DNA from: Gamarada debralockiae
Taxonomy: Eukaryota; Ascomycota; Leotiomycetes; Helotiales; Hyphodiscaceae
DNA length: 64,000 bases
Direction: 5' to 3'
Assembly (NCBI GenBank): GCA_002803225.1
Contig: NXFV01001676.1
Span: forward strand, 25,232 to 89,231
Below are positions 34,995-45,983 of this stretch, in pieces (position 1 is the stretch's first letter; each line of letters begins with the position of its first letter). Below the pieces are notes generated by a model. The model saw only the letters and a list, made by a program, of their open reading frames with translations. It ran no database searches and had not been told where the DNA came from. The position numbers and the translations under genes are program-made.

Positions 34995-35711
34995 ATGATC
35001 CCTACCGCTGAATTCATCAAAATCGAAAAAGCCACCACAGACAACACCATGACGACCGAAATCGACAAAGTCATCACAAATCATAATTTGCAAGGAGACA
35101 AGCTCATGAGTTTAGACTATCTTTTCAGCCCATATTTCTGGGACGATAAAAGCCACTGGCTCATCCTAGGCACTGCACCCAAACAGCGTTTCGTCTTCCT
35201 ACTCGACTGCTACCACTACCCTTTCAAGACCAACGAACACCCTCTGAAGTCCTTCCTCGCCTTCTGTCTCCGCGCTTTACCAGAAAGCACCGACTGGCCA
35301 GTATACGGAGAGTGGTCTAATCGCTCACAGACCTCGGATGGAAGTCCAGACCCTCCTTTGCAACCCGATTAGTACAATTGTGGTGTTTTTATGGTCACGA
35401 ATGCTTTCTATTTGGCATTCGGGTACAATTTCTTGTGTTATAAACAGGAGGATCCAGATGATGGGAAGAGACCGAGGATGTTGTGTGAGATGGGTGATGG
35501 AGGGCTGGGGAAGTCGAATGAGTTTGCATATGATTTGTTTGAGCTGGATCAGGAACCGCATAATCCGGCGCAGCAGGCTCAGCTACAGCTGCTGCAAGCA
35601 TTGGCTAGGTTGGCTAGCGGTGGGGCAAATGACGATGAGGAGATGGATATTGATGGAGACGAAGAAGAGGAAGAGGAGGTGACGAAAAAAGTAAGAGGCA
35701 GGGGGTGGTAG
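34995..35711 (+). pseudogene. Ulp1-like (C48) cysteine protease domain with in-frame stop
   Basis: The frame reads FSPYFWDDKSHWLILGTAPKQ with the catalytic His codon at about 35153, then RFVFLLDCYHY with Asp at about 35205, then LQPD, TAG, YNCGVFMVTNAF. The Gln codon is 35361..35363, the stop 35370..35372 and the Cys codon 35379..35381, all in one frame. Ulp1/SENP proteases have Q-x-N-x-x-(D/N)-C-G, so a single base change (for example TCG to TAG) would account for the stop. After it the frame continues 106 further residues from the first Met (YLAFGYNFLCYKQED...), ending in an acidic tail. Fungal Ulp1-like domains of this kind occur both in deSUMOylases and as passengers of transposons; no transposase is seen here. 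Upstream exons were not identified. Confidence 0.6.
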
Positions 35712-36629
35712 GTGAGGTGGAGTGTGGAGCCGAAGCCCATCAAAGGAGATCTCAAACTAGAAAGAACAGGGACTCTACAGTACTGCTGGAAGCTTCAACG
35801 GCAACCCAACAAAACACAATTGCAACCATGCAAAACTCAAGGGCAACACAGAAAGGCCCATTCACACGGAGGAAATGCCCATTACAAGACAGCCAAAATC
35901 CGACCTTATCTTTACAGGCGATGGTCCAGAACAATTCGATCCAAAATTCCATCAGAGAGCTGGCGCCCTCTACAAACGGGTACAAAATGAGACCTACCAG
36001 AGGATTAAGGGTATGCGCAAGGTTGAACTAGTAAGCATTTGTCGGGTAAGGGAAGGTGGTCGTGTGCTGCATGGGAGTCTTGGATTAAGGAATCGATAGA
36101 AGTTTTTAGGCGGCGGGCCATTAATCAGGAAGAAGAGTGGAATGCGCAGAAGCTGGGTAGGCTTAAGCCCATGCTGGGGCTCTCAGACTCTACTGGTGAG
36201 ATGACAGAAAGGTTGGCGCCTGACAAAGAGTATGGTTTGGCTCAGAAGAAAAGTTGTGGGAAGGACCAGAGAAGGTAGATGGTGCTGAAAAGTTAGCTGG
36301 GGTGAAAAGACTCTGGGAAAGCAGGGGAAAACGTAATAGTGAAGTTGCCGCAGGATGCTGATACCACAGCGGCCATAGAGCAGCAGGTAGGAAAGCCACT
36401 GAAAAACAAAGCTAGGAAAGGAAGGAAGAAAAAAATGAGAAAGAAGTAGTGGCTTGATGAAGAGGAGAGAAGGAAGACGATATGGACGGACGAGTGCTTT
36501 ACGAAGGTGAAGGGTAGCGAGCTTACACTTACTGTTTCACAATGTTAGAGTTGTTCTTGGGTTTAAATTTGTAACTTTGCTTCAAACGTTCATTCACTTG
36601 CTGCCATGATCAATCAAACGCCCATTGAC
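35712..36629. other. No confident gene
   Basis: Overlapping plus-strand frames to about 36300 carry Lys/Arg/Gln-rich stretches, among them DLIFTGDGPEQFDPKFHQRA at about 35903. They may be the degraded 3' part of the same element as the Ulp1-like fragment. No recognised domain. Confidence 0.3.
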
Positions 36630-39600
36630 CTAACGTCTCTTTACTCTCTTCTTTGCCTCGGGTTGCGTTTTCGCGTTCCGGCCCTTCTTTCCTGGCTGTT
36701 CCTCGTAATCGGAGTCCGAATCATCTTCGTCCACCACACTGATCCTGTCCAAACCATTGTCCGAACTCGAAGAATACGTAATTTCATCACTCTTATTTTC
36801 CTCGGTACCAGGAGGGTTCCAATCGATGACCAAGTCATCCCATTCGGTGTCGAGTTTGATATTCGTGTCAATGTTGAAGTCGATGTTGAATTCTGGCTCG
36901 GTATTTCCTGCCACTTTCTTGCCTTTGGCCGTCCATGAGAAACTCCGGTCAATTTTAGAATGAAACGGCGTCGTATTTAGTGCCGTCTTGTCTGAAAGCA
37001 TTTCTTGGTTGATACTCAGCCTATCATTCACATCAATTCTGAAGTTATCGGCCCTCCTTCCATCGCCAATTTTTTTTCGCAATGGCTGTCCTCGTTGAGT
37101 TTCCAGCAGGTGCTGCGTAAGTGATGGTACGGGTAAAACTGTTTTCGGAGTTCTTGAGTCTGGCTTAGTAATTTTATCCGTGGGTTGAATAACATGAGTC
37201 GCTGCCACATTTGAGATAGGAGTGGTTGGTGCGATATTATCATCAAGACAAATCCCTACCATAAAATGCTATACAATGTCCAACTCAGCCTTGTACAATG
37301 ATATTAACTGGAAGGGGCGCTTGGCTTACGTCTTCTTTGCGCTCTTCCGTTGAAAATTTTTGTCCACAGTTCCCGCACCGAAACCTCCAGCTATAACTTT
37401 GCTTCTTGCAGACCTGCTTGTCTTTATGATAATTAAATCCAGAGACGTTAGCAAATCGATAGTAGCAATAATCGCAGAACAAATGGCCTAGTGAACTACG
37501 GGGCGTTGCACTAGCGATGATTTGATCTCTAGCTATTTGCTGTTGATGAGCCTCTTCGTCCTGTGCTGAACGAGCTGCAGCGATATTTTCTCCTCGTTCT
37601 GCAACAAAAGAACCCCGGTTTGGCATGTCAACGTTGTTTGAAGGCAATATAGGCATTTTGGGCAGTGGCGGAATTACAGGCAACATTTCAGCAAAATCGC
37701 CAGGTTCGGCCAGGGGGAAGATCTCCCCTAGATCTAGTTGCTTTTCATGGGAATCACCATACGAGTCATCCTCGAGCCCAGTGTCACCCCCGGCTTTTTG
37801 CCCATCTTGATCTTCGGCCTCACGGCGGTAAGGCCAATCATCCGACGATGGAAAATATGGCTCAACAGTTACTGGCGCAAGGCCTGACGTTGACTCGTCT
37901 GCTTCAAGCAATGGAACGAGGTCAGGTAGTGCCGGAGCATTGATGATGGGTTCTGGCAAATCCTCTCTTCCTCCCTCCACGTCTCCTACAAATGGACCGT
38001 CGACAATGTTGCTGATTGGTTGTGCTGATGATTTTGGAGGTGAAGTGTCTCTGACAAAAAGAGCTACCGAGTGGCGATCATAAATTCTTCGTTGTTGCGT
38101 CTGCACAGGAGGGACGGTATTCGCCGCCTTTCTATCAGCCGACTTCTGATCAGCGATTTCGATGATCTTTGTGAACTCAGACTTTCCTGGATCGACCTGA
38201 TTATTGTAATGGTTCATGACCTTGCAAATAATCAGTAAAAGTCTTGAGAAGTAGATGATGGACATAGCTCACCATCTGTGCAGTCTTTGTTTTCATTGTT
38301 GCAGCAATGCTCTTCCAGTCTGATCCAAAATACTCAAGAAGCGAGGGGAAGCTAATGAGTTCAGTTATTGTCCAACGTTCAGAGATTCGAGGACGTCTGA
38401 TTTGTGGATCTTCCAGTATGACAAAGTCTAAAGCGGCGGGCGTTGCATGTGCGAACTTTTGGAGCTGGGTTGTGACATGATCATAATCTATAAATGCCTT
38501 CCTGGGAGCCCACGACCTCGCGGCATCCCCACTAGGGAAAGGAGAGGTGCCTTTGTGATTGTCATTCAAAGCCGAGTTCGCATAATGTGGGTCGCCTTTC
38601 GTGTGACGAAATTCGGCTTCCCTTAGTCGGTGTTGAAGGGTATTTGAATTATGAGGAGCGATGAGGAAAGTTGGTGGGAATGTGTAGTCGTCAGGATCCT
38701 CGAATCGGCGCTTCTTTTGAACTCTTTGTTTTGAAAGTATCGGAACAGGATCTCCGACCTTGCCGTGGTGCTGCTGAATGTGTTTCTGCAGCAGGTTATA
38801 CTTCAGAAAGCCAGTGGCTGAGTACACGCATTTTGATTCAGGGCACTTGTAGCGAGTGGTATGCAAGGACTCATGCTCATCCCGAGCTGCTGCTGAGGTG
38901 AACCCGTTGGAAGAGCGTGGACATCGATAGTAGCCGCACACAAATGCCGTTGGACCGTATATCTTCTTAAATTCGTTGAGAAGCTCTGCGTCTTGGGGCG
39001 AAACAGGAGCTGATTCGCCAAGTAATGAATCTACAATGGTTTCATATGCTTGGGAGACTTTGCTGAACCAGGATGGGTCATTGACAACTTGTTGTTCCCT
39101 TGTCTCTGAGCACATATTAGGTTTATGATTATATTTGCGGAGAAGTCTGGGTGCGTACCTTTTCGATCTTTATCGGTATCCTTCCTATCCATGACTGACT
39201 GTGCCCTGAACGACAAGAGTCTTCGGACAAAGACCTGAATCTCTGGAAAATTGGACATCTGAGAGAGCAATTCTAATCGCGTAGCTAGGGATGATAGCAC
39301 AGAATCTCTGTCGAGTTCGTTGTCGCTGCCTTGGGTAAGATCATACTTCTGGAACTGGAGAAGGTTATGCAGTGCTTCTAAGATAAATACATCAAAAACC
39401 CCCCTGAGTCTCAAATACTGCAATAGATGATCGGTCCAAAATTCGTCCGCGTAGTGATGCAAGCCATGATATCCAAGGAGCACACGAGTCCGCACTTGCT
39501 CAGGTGGGAGATTTGGATCGATAAGACTGAGGCTCGTATGAAGATATGAGATGCAGGAGAGGGTAATATTATAATGAGCAGTTGCTTCGCTGAGGAAGGG

Positions 39601-41760
39601 CCCGCTGGCTTGATGTAATATGTACCTTGAAAATACGTTAGCGGAATACCAAGTGATGAGTGAGGGAAGAATACTCCTTCGCAGAATAATGAACAAAATC
39701 AACTGTATTTCCAGGGCCTTCTTCTATGATAGGTTTGCATAGCTCGATTATGCTGGCAGATTGCTTTGTCTCTGCATCAAGCACGTTGTTCTCCAGCGTA
39801 AAAACAACTCCATCCTGGATCTCATAACGTTTGAGAGTCCGAGACGAACATGCTATCCATTCCAAAATTCGGATTGCCTTCTGACTGGCATGTCGATTGT
39901 GATCCGTCATAATGCGGCGTAAGATTCGATCATATCTACATAACATTCAGTGAAATTCTTAGTCTTCCGAAGAGGTACTCACGCTGCATCCAGTCCCTCA
40001 GGTAATTGAATGACAGCCTCACGCAACTCATTGATGCTATGACATTCTAGGAGGGAGTCTATCACGAGACGAACCCAGAGAAACATGCCTTGTCTCAGTC
40101 AGCAGGCTTGACTGCCAGTGGGACTCAAATTTATACGCACCATCGGCTTTCTCCACAACGGTCTGCTTGATTTCATCTACAATCTCATCGCCGAACTGTT
40201 CGCGCAACTCGGACAGGGTCTGGCTTGCGTAGAGTCGAATGTCATTGTCGATATCGCTCCGACGATCCCTGAAAGCAATGATTCGCCTCTTTTTAAGCAC
40301 TTTGCCAATGTGACCTCCGTCTCGACTCGATATCAGGACTTTGCAACGCTCCCCACAAAGTTTGGTCAGTTCCTGTAGAATCTGCTTTTGATCTTTGTCT
40401 CCACACTCGTCTAGTCCATCGATCACGATTCTCGTTGCCGTGGTGGCCTTAATCAAGTTCGGTACGAGTTCCTTAAGCTGACTCATAGAGCAAATGAGGC
40501 CTCGCGCTGCATAGTTATCTGAGATATATGAAGCTAGTTCAATATTATCCCTAACCAGCTGAAGAGCCAGAGTCCGGAAAATAGTCCCGCAAAGGTCACG
40601 GTTCCCGAGATGGCTGTTGCAAAAATAGTACAGAGTGGTCGATTTGCGTGCCTTCTTCAGAGACGATATAACATGAGAACATAAGACACTCTTACCTATT
40701 GCTGTGTTAGCAAAGAACAAGCTTGAGTTATAAAGGCACTGTACCAGCTCCCGGGATGCCGTTGATCCAGATTACAGTCTCGCTGTTGCTGCCATCCATC
40801 CAAGCTGTCAGCTGCGAGCTTCTCATCACCCACTCACACGTCCCATCTTGTCGTCGATCGGACAAGCGATCGAGTTCCTCCTCTTGCAAGAGGTCGTCCA
40901 CACATAACCAGCCGGTTGCGTAATGAAGTTGCTGTTCTTGTCTCGTTTTCTCCCGTCGCCCGATATCTTCTTCCGCTCTTATGCGCCAGCTTCGGGCTTC
41001 TGCAATGTCGATAGAGATAGCCTCTTTGTCCACGAGTTCTCTATGCCGAGCTAAACTCTCTAGAATGCCGGTAAATCGGGATTCAAAATCCTTCCACAAG
41101 GATCCGAACACAATGTACCATGCTATTGGAGAATGAGCAACTCACAAGGTCGAACTCAAAAATGTCAAACTACGAACCTGGTCGCTTGAAGATCTTGTAC
41201 GCGTGCCGATGAAATTCCAATATATCAGTATACACCATGGCGAGCACATTCTGGAAGTTTGGGTCGTTTTGGAAAGCTTTCTGAAATCGATCAAACCGAG
41301 GAAGGGCTTCCGCGATTTCAGCATAGGCGCCCACTATCATGTCAAAAATATGGCCGTAACCGCTTGCAATCTGTTGGCGCATGAGGAAACTCCGTAGATT
41401 TGGATTGGAGATCACTATACCTGGAGTAAGAACTTGATAGGGGCCTTTATTCTCACTGGTTAGGTATCGATCGTTACTTTGGCCGTAGAAGGAACTCACC
41501 CAAACCCAAGGCAGATACGGTGTTCCATTGCACAACACCTCGATAGTCTTCGAGTACTTTTCTAGCCCATCCAACAAAGGCTTTATACGCGCAAGATTGC
41601 GCAAGGATTGCCTCTGTTTTTGCACTCTTTCAATGTCGCGAGCTGCTTTCCAAACATCCTCAAGAGTTGTTGACTGAAAGCGTGTTGCATCAGCAGGGCT
41701 GACGGTCTGTTTCAGTTTGTCAAAGGCCGCATTGAGAGCGACAGCGGGCTGGCCTGACAT
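36630..41760 (-). CDS. NLR-like NACHT protein with C2H2 fingers and a SANT domain
   Basis: STAND NTPase of 1570 residues. Minus-strand exons: 41760..41178, 41122..40745, 40695..40141, 40088..39983, 39935..39675, 39625..39159, 39105..38273, 38220..37330, 37268..36630; every junction keeps phase. Residues 1-194 are the N-terminal domain often found before fungal NACHT (TTLEDVWKAARDIERVQKQR, YAEIAEALPRFDRF, DILEFHRHAYKIFKRP). NACHT: P-loop GIPGAGKS at about 317-324, restored across an intron; Walker B RIVIDGLDECG at about 402; sensor KVLISSRDGG. A winged-helix-like part follows (LPEGLDAAYDRILRRIM, AIRILEWIACSSRTLKRYEI) and FVHYSAKEY. No ankyrin, WD or TPR repeats follow. Instead come two C2H2-like fingers (about 838-895), a SANT-like segment (FPSLLEYFGSDWKSIAATM, VMNHYNNQV; about 1020-1070), another finger pair (CDYCYYRFANVSGFNYHKDK, CGNCGQKF; about 1305-1350) and an acidic then basic tail (EAKKRVKRR). 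An extra 129 bp intron (41371..41499) in exon 1 is possible. A self/non-self or stress-sensing role is inferred from the NLR class. Confidence 0.88.
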
Positions 41761-42112
41761 TGTCACAAATCTTCGCCCTAGGGACTGAGATGAATCGAAC
41801 AGACGGAGGTAGAAGGAACGTTGTCATAATTTGCCATTCAGTAATTCCAGGACTTGCAGACTTTGAAAACGAACAATCATGCGATGATGGTCGCAAGGCG
41901 GTTCACGAGGCAGACAGCCCTGACGACTGCGCCACTTTGTGAGACATTGCCTCTTCAGCGACAGCAGAACATTGGAGAGACGCTGAATTGAGCATACTGT
42001 ACGAGAAATGAAGGATGGTTCAATCCCAATCCATCTCGTCAATTCCCACGCTTGCTCGTGTGTTTTACCGGCCTTCTGAATGGTTTGAACCCCAGCCTGG
42101 GCTGCCGCCGTC
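41761..42112. promoter_or_regulatory. Bidirectional promoter between NLR-like and SNF2 genes
   Basis: A 352 bp space separates the divergent start codons at 41760 (-) and 42113 (+). Both promoters and leaders must share it. No specific element was identified. Confidence 0.55.
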
Positions 42113-45100
42113 ATGAGCCAGGATTCGCCGCGCCCGCGAAAACGTCGGAGGGTGCGAGAATATGACGCGCTCCTAACCCCTCCAGACTCACATACAAATA
42201 CACCATCCTCTCGATCAACCGGAGACGTACCCGACGAAGGCCAATCTGCGGATACCGACTGGAGAGTAATCACCCATGGACCGCCCGCAGGCGAAGATCC
42301 AAATGCAACCACGACACAGAATGAACCCGAATCGAAGGAGAATCCAAGCCTGTGCCAAACAGAGCTTGTGTGCTTTGGCATGGTCAGTACAATTCATCTG
42401 ATGCGAAAGAGAAAGATAGGGGGATCTGACGATTGCTAGATCAAGGACATTGTTGTCGAATTGTCAAAATCGCAGAGCGTCGAACCTGGAGGCATAATAC
42501 CTGTGACTCTCGGGGAGCCTAACACATTGCTTCGAGATGGCGGCAAAGGCGTGCTCGCGAAATTGGCACAGAGGACAGCGACAATACTTCGAAATCTTAT
42601 GACGCAGTGCACTCTGCAGCTGTTCTGTCTCGCAAGACTTCGGCAGGGCAGGGGCAACAATGGTGGCTCGGGTGATCATGCACACAAAGGTAAGAGGCAA
42701 CCGAGGACATCAGTTACACTGTGTGTAAATGTTTATGGACCGCCCGAAATGGGAGAAGGCGTTGGAGACTTCTTCACAGAGAGTGGTTTGCATTTGCAGG
42801 ACCCTATGCACTGCGATAGGGATGTAGTGTATTGCAACCCGCATCTACTTTTTGTTGATGGAGAACTCGTTACAACACTCTCACTTGCGGCACCCTTTAC
42901 AGCTCCAGATATCGAACAAGTTGATGACAAACCTGATCTTTTCGAGCTCTTAAGGAATGAGCAACCCCTCGCCGAAGCAGAAACACCTGCTGCTCTCGCC
43001 ACCTCACTCTTCAGCCACCAGAAGCAAGCTTTGACATTCATGCTTCGAAGAGAGGCGGGCTGGGATTTCACAGGCCCTAATAAGGACATCTGGGAAAAGG
43101 AGAGCGAAAGCACCGGGAGAATCTTGTGAGTGTACCTGCGGGTGCTGTCTGAAGCACAACTAACCAATCAGTTACACCAATACTATTACTGGATATCAGC
43201 AGGACCACGAACCGCCGGACTTTAGAGGTGGTTTGTTGGCTGATCAAATGGGTTTGGGCAAGTCATTGAGCATGATTGCTCTCATCGCTGCCGGCCCGTT
43301 TCACCCCCTGAACGAGACGGTCGCTAGTCCTCGAACGACTTTGGCTCCCGTGAAGACAACTTTACTCGTAGTCCCATCACCGCGTCAGTATCTTGGCATT
43401 CAGAATCATTTACGATACTGACGGTATATTAGTGCTGCGAACATGGGAATATCAACTCATGAGGTAAGTGCGCTGACAATTGGACCAAACTGAAGTTGCT
43501 GAAATATATAGTCACACCAAGCCAGGCACAATTACCTCTTGCATTTATCATGGCAACCACAAGCGGAAGATCGCACTCCAGGGACAATTTGACGTTGTGA
43601 TCACTACATTTAAGACCCTCGCACTTCAGTGGGAAAGATCCCGGAAGATCAAGCATTCCGATTCACCAACCGACTCGCTGCTCTCCGTCCTGTGGCACCG
43701 GGTCATCCTTGACGAAGGTAGGCAAGCTTTATTTGATATACTGTACTTCGTTACTGATAATCTTCAGCTCACGTTATACAAAACCGAAAGACCTCTATCG
43801 CGCGTGCCTGCAGTGCTCTTAATGCTACTAATCGTTGGGCCTTGACCGGCACACCAGTTCAAAATCGCCTGACAAATCTTGCAAGTATATTCGGTTTCTG
43901 AAAGTTTATCCCTTCTCCGACCCAAAGATATTTGACGCCGAAATCACGAAACCATGGCTCTACGGGGACCAGCAAGGTGTCTTGAGGCTGAAGACCTTGG
44001 TCAACTATGTCACTCTATGCCGCACCAAAAGCGTAGTAAATTTGCCCAGACGCTTTGATCAAATCCATCATCTCGATTTCAGTTCGTCCGAGCAAGAAAT
44101 ATATAATGCGGCAAAGATTCGCACAGCGGACATGTTGGATGACGCTATCATGAGCGGATCGGAACGGAGAGGGCTATACTTGAATGCTCTTCAATGGCTT
44201 AATACTCTCAGACTCATTTGCAATCACGGAGTTTTGGAATTACGTCGTGGGCAAGTACTCTCTGAAAAGGAAGGTGATGATGACAAAGAAGAGTGGAATG
44301 AGAGAAAAGCCCAAGCAGCTTTTCAAGAAATGCTTTGCGCAGGGGCCGCCATCTGCTCAAATTGCACCGCCAATCTGTCTGAGAGCTACGAGACCCCAGG
44401 CCAAGATTCATCGGATCTAGGCCCTCTGCGATTGTTGTCTTGCCTCCAATTACTTTGCGATACTTGCTTCCAAGAGAAGTCGGAACAACTGTGTTGCCCG
44501 GCCTGCCCATCAGATTCGAGATGTTCCGCAATCGAAGTATCAGTGTTCGAGGATGCTGCGGCGTGTTCCCCAGCTTACAGTCCTGGTAAATCCATCAGTG
44601 ATGCTGATATGCCAATAAAACTAAAGGCCTTGGTTAAAAACCTAGAAGACACACGAGACTCCAAAAGGTATGTACCAGAAAAAGATCCTCCAGGTCTTCC
44701 ATCTAACGTCGAATTCTCAAGCGTCGTTTTCTCCTACTGGACACTCACACTCGACTTTGTCGAAAACGCACTGGATGCAGCCTCCGTATCATACACCAGA
44801 CTTGACGGCAAGATGTCAGCTGAGAAACGAACAAATGCGATGCTTCAATTTCAGCAAGATCCTGACATTCAAGTAATATTGGTTTCTATAACATGTGGGG
44901 GTGCGGGATTGGATCTCACCGCAGCGTCGAGGGCGTATCTCTTGGAACCGCAATGGAATCCGATGATCGAGGAGCAAGCTATGTGCCGTATCTACAGAAT
45001 GGGACAGAAGAAAGACGTTACGACGATACGGTACAGGATTCGGGATTCTTTTGAGGAGAACGTGGTTGCAATTCAAGACAGGAAGAAAGACCTGGCGTCG

Positions 45101-45181
45101 CTCACCTTTTCGAAAGAAAGGCTTTCCGAGAATGACATAGGCCCTGGCCGTCTACAGTACCTTAGATCTGTGTTGGGGTAG
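42113..45181 (+). pseudogene. SNF2/RING helicase-like ATPase (Rad5/HLTF group), one-base frameshift
   Basis: Swi2/Snf2 ATPase related to the Rad5/Rad16/HLTF group. Exons 42113..42382, 42440..43125, 43172..43383, 43433..43463, 43512..43717, 43768..44667 and 44722..45181. Landmarks: basic N-terminus RPRKRRRVREY; FSHQKQALTFMLRREAGWDF; Walker A GGLLADQMGLGKSLSMIAL; VVITTFKTL; DEAH rebuilt across an intron (VILDE-AHVIQNRKTS); ALTGTPVQNRL; a RING-like Cys cluster (CSNCTANL, LCDTCFQEKSEQLCCPAC); lobe 2 with VVFSYWTLTLDF, YTRLDGKMS, CGGAGLDLTAASRAYLLEPQWNP and MCRIYRMGQKKDV. Exon 6 changes frame at about 43890: NLTNLASIFGF* in one frame, RFLKVYPFSDPKIF in the next, so one base appears missing in TATATTCGG. 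No intron fits there. Either the gene is inactivated within the ATPase core or the base is a sequencing error; the rest is well preserved. Confidence 0.85.
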
Positions 45182-45680
45182 TGCGAAATAGATTAGCCTT
45201 AAATGATCAGCCACCACGCGCTAATCACTTTGGCAAGGTCGGTCCGTATTACCTTTGTCGATCTGATCCAACGCATCCGTGGAACACTCGATGCACAGCT
45301 TCTCACAAATCGAAGTGAAAGAATCGCGAAATGCATCTAGCCTATTGCCAATGAAATTGGCTTTGATGATATCTGATCTGGATTTATTCGCCATGGTGTT
45401 AGGCCATGTCTGCGCAGATGTGACGTTGGCTTCTCGAGATGGGTGGGAAGATGGAATCGATGTTGAACTTTGGGAAAGGGACGGCTTTTTGTCTGTCGGG
45501 ATTACTCCGGGTAAATTGTGAGGCTGATCTACGAGTCACGTGCTATTTGACAGGAGGGATCCAAAATCTACTCCGGCAGAAACCCTGCGAGGGAGCAAAA
45601 ACGGATTCCGGGCAAAATTCGGTAAGGAAACTGTAGCCGGGGCACACAGGAAGCCAAAATGGGTTCCACATTATGGTGCG
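45182..45680. other. No confident gene
   Basis: Short plus-strand frames only (one at 45279..45521). A GAGTCACGTGCT site lies near 45533, resembling the AGTCACGTGCT beside the other minisatellite. Confidence 0.4.
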
Positions 45681-45828
45681 CAGGCTGACTCAGGGGCGTG
45701 CTCAGGATACTCAGGCTCTGCTCAGGCTTTGCTCAGGCTTGCTCAGGCTCTGCTCCGGCATGCTCACCCTCGGCTCAGGTACGCTCACCCTCAGCTCAGG
45801 TTAAAGCAGCAGTTGCTCAGGTCCGCAG
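45681..45828. repeat. CTCAG-family minisatellite, right copy
   Basis: Array of TGCTCAGG(C/T)-type units, about 150 bp, with a 3' portion GCTCACCCTCGGCTCAGG / GCTCACCCTCAGCTCAGG. It shares the 16-mer CTCACCCTCGGCTCAG (45763..45778) with the array at 32914. Irregular spacing and lack of unique spacers exclude a CRISPR-like structure. Confidence 0.75.
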
Positions 45829-45983
45829 ACTAAAACGGAACCAGCGAAAGGGAAAATTAATACTAAGTCTATGGGAATTCTCTTACAAGGGGCATGGTGA
45901 GTCTTCGGCTAGGCAACCAAGCGTCACCAACCCCGCATTAAAACTGCGTCCATGTCTCAAGAGAGGCGTCTCCTCTCTTGCCT

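Noticed and set aside
41824..42381. Minus-strand frame of 185 codons upstream of the NLR
   Set aside because: It is antisense to the first exon of the helicase gene and overlaps the shared promoter; no recognised domain.
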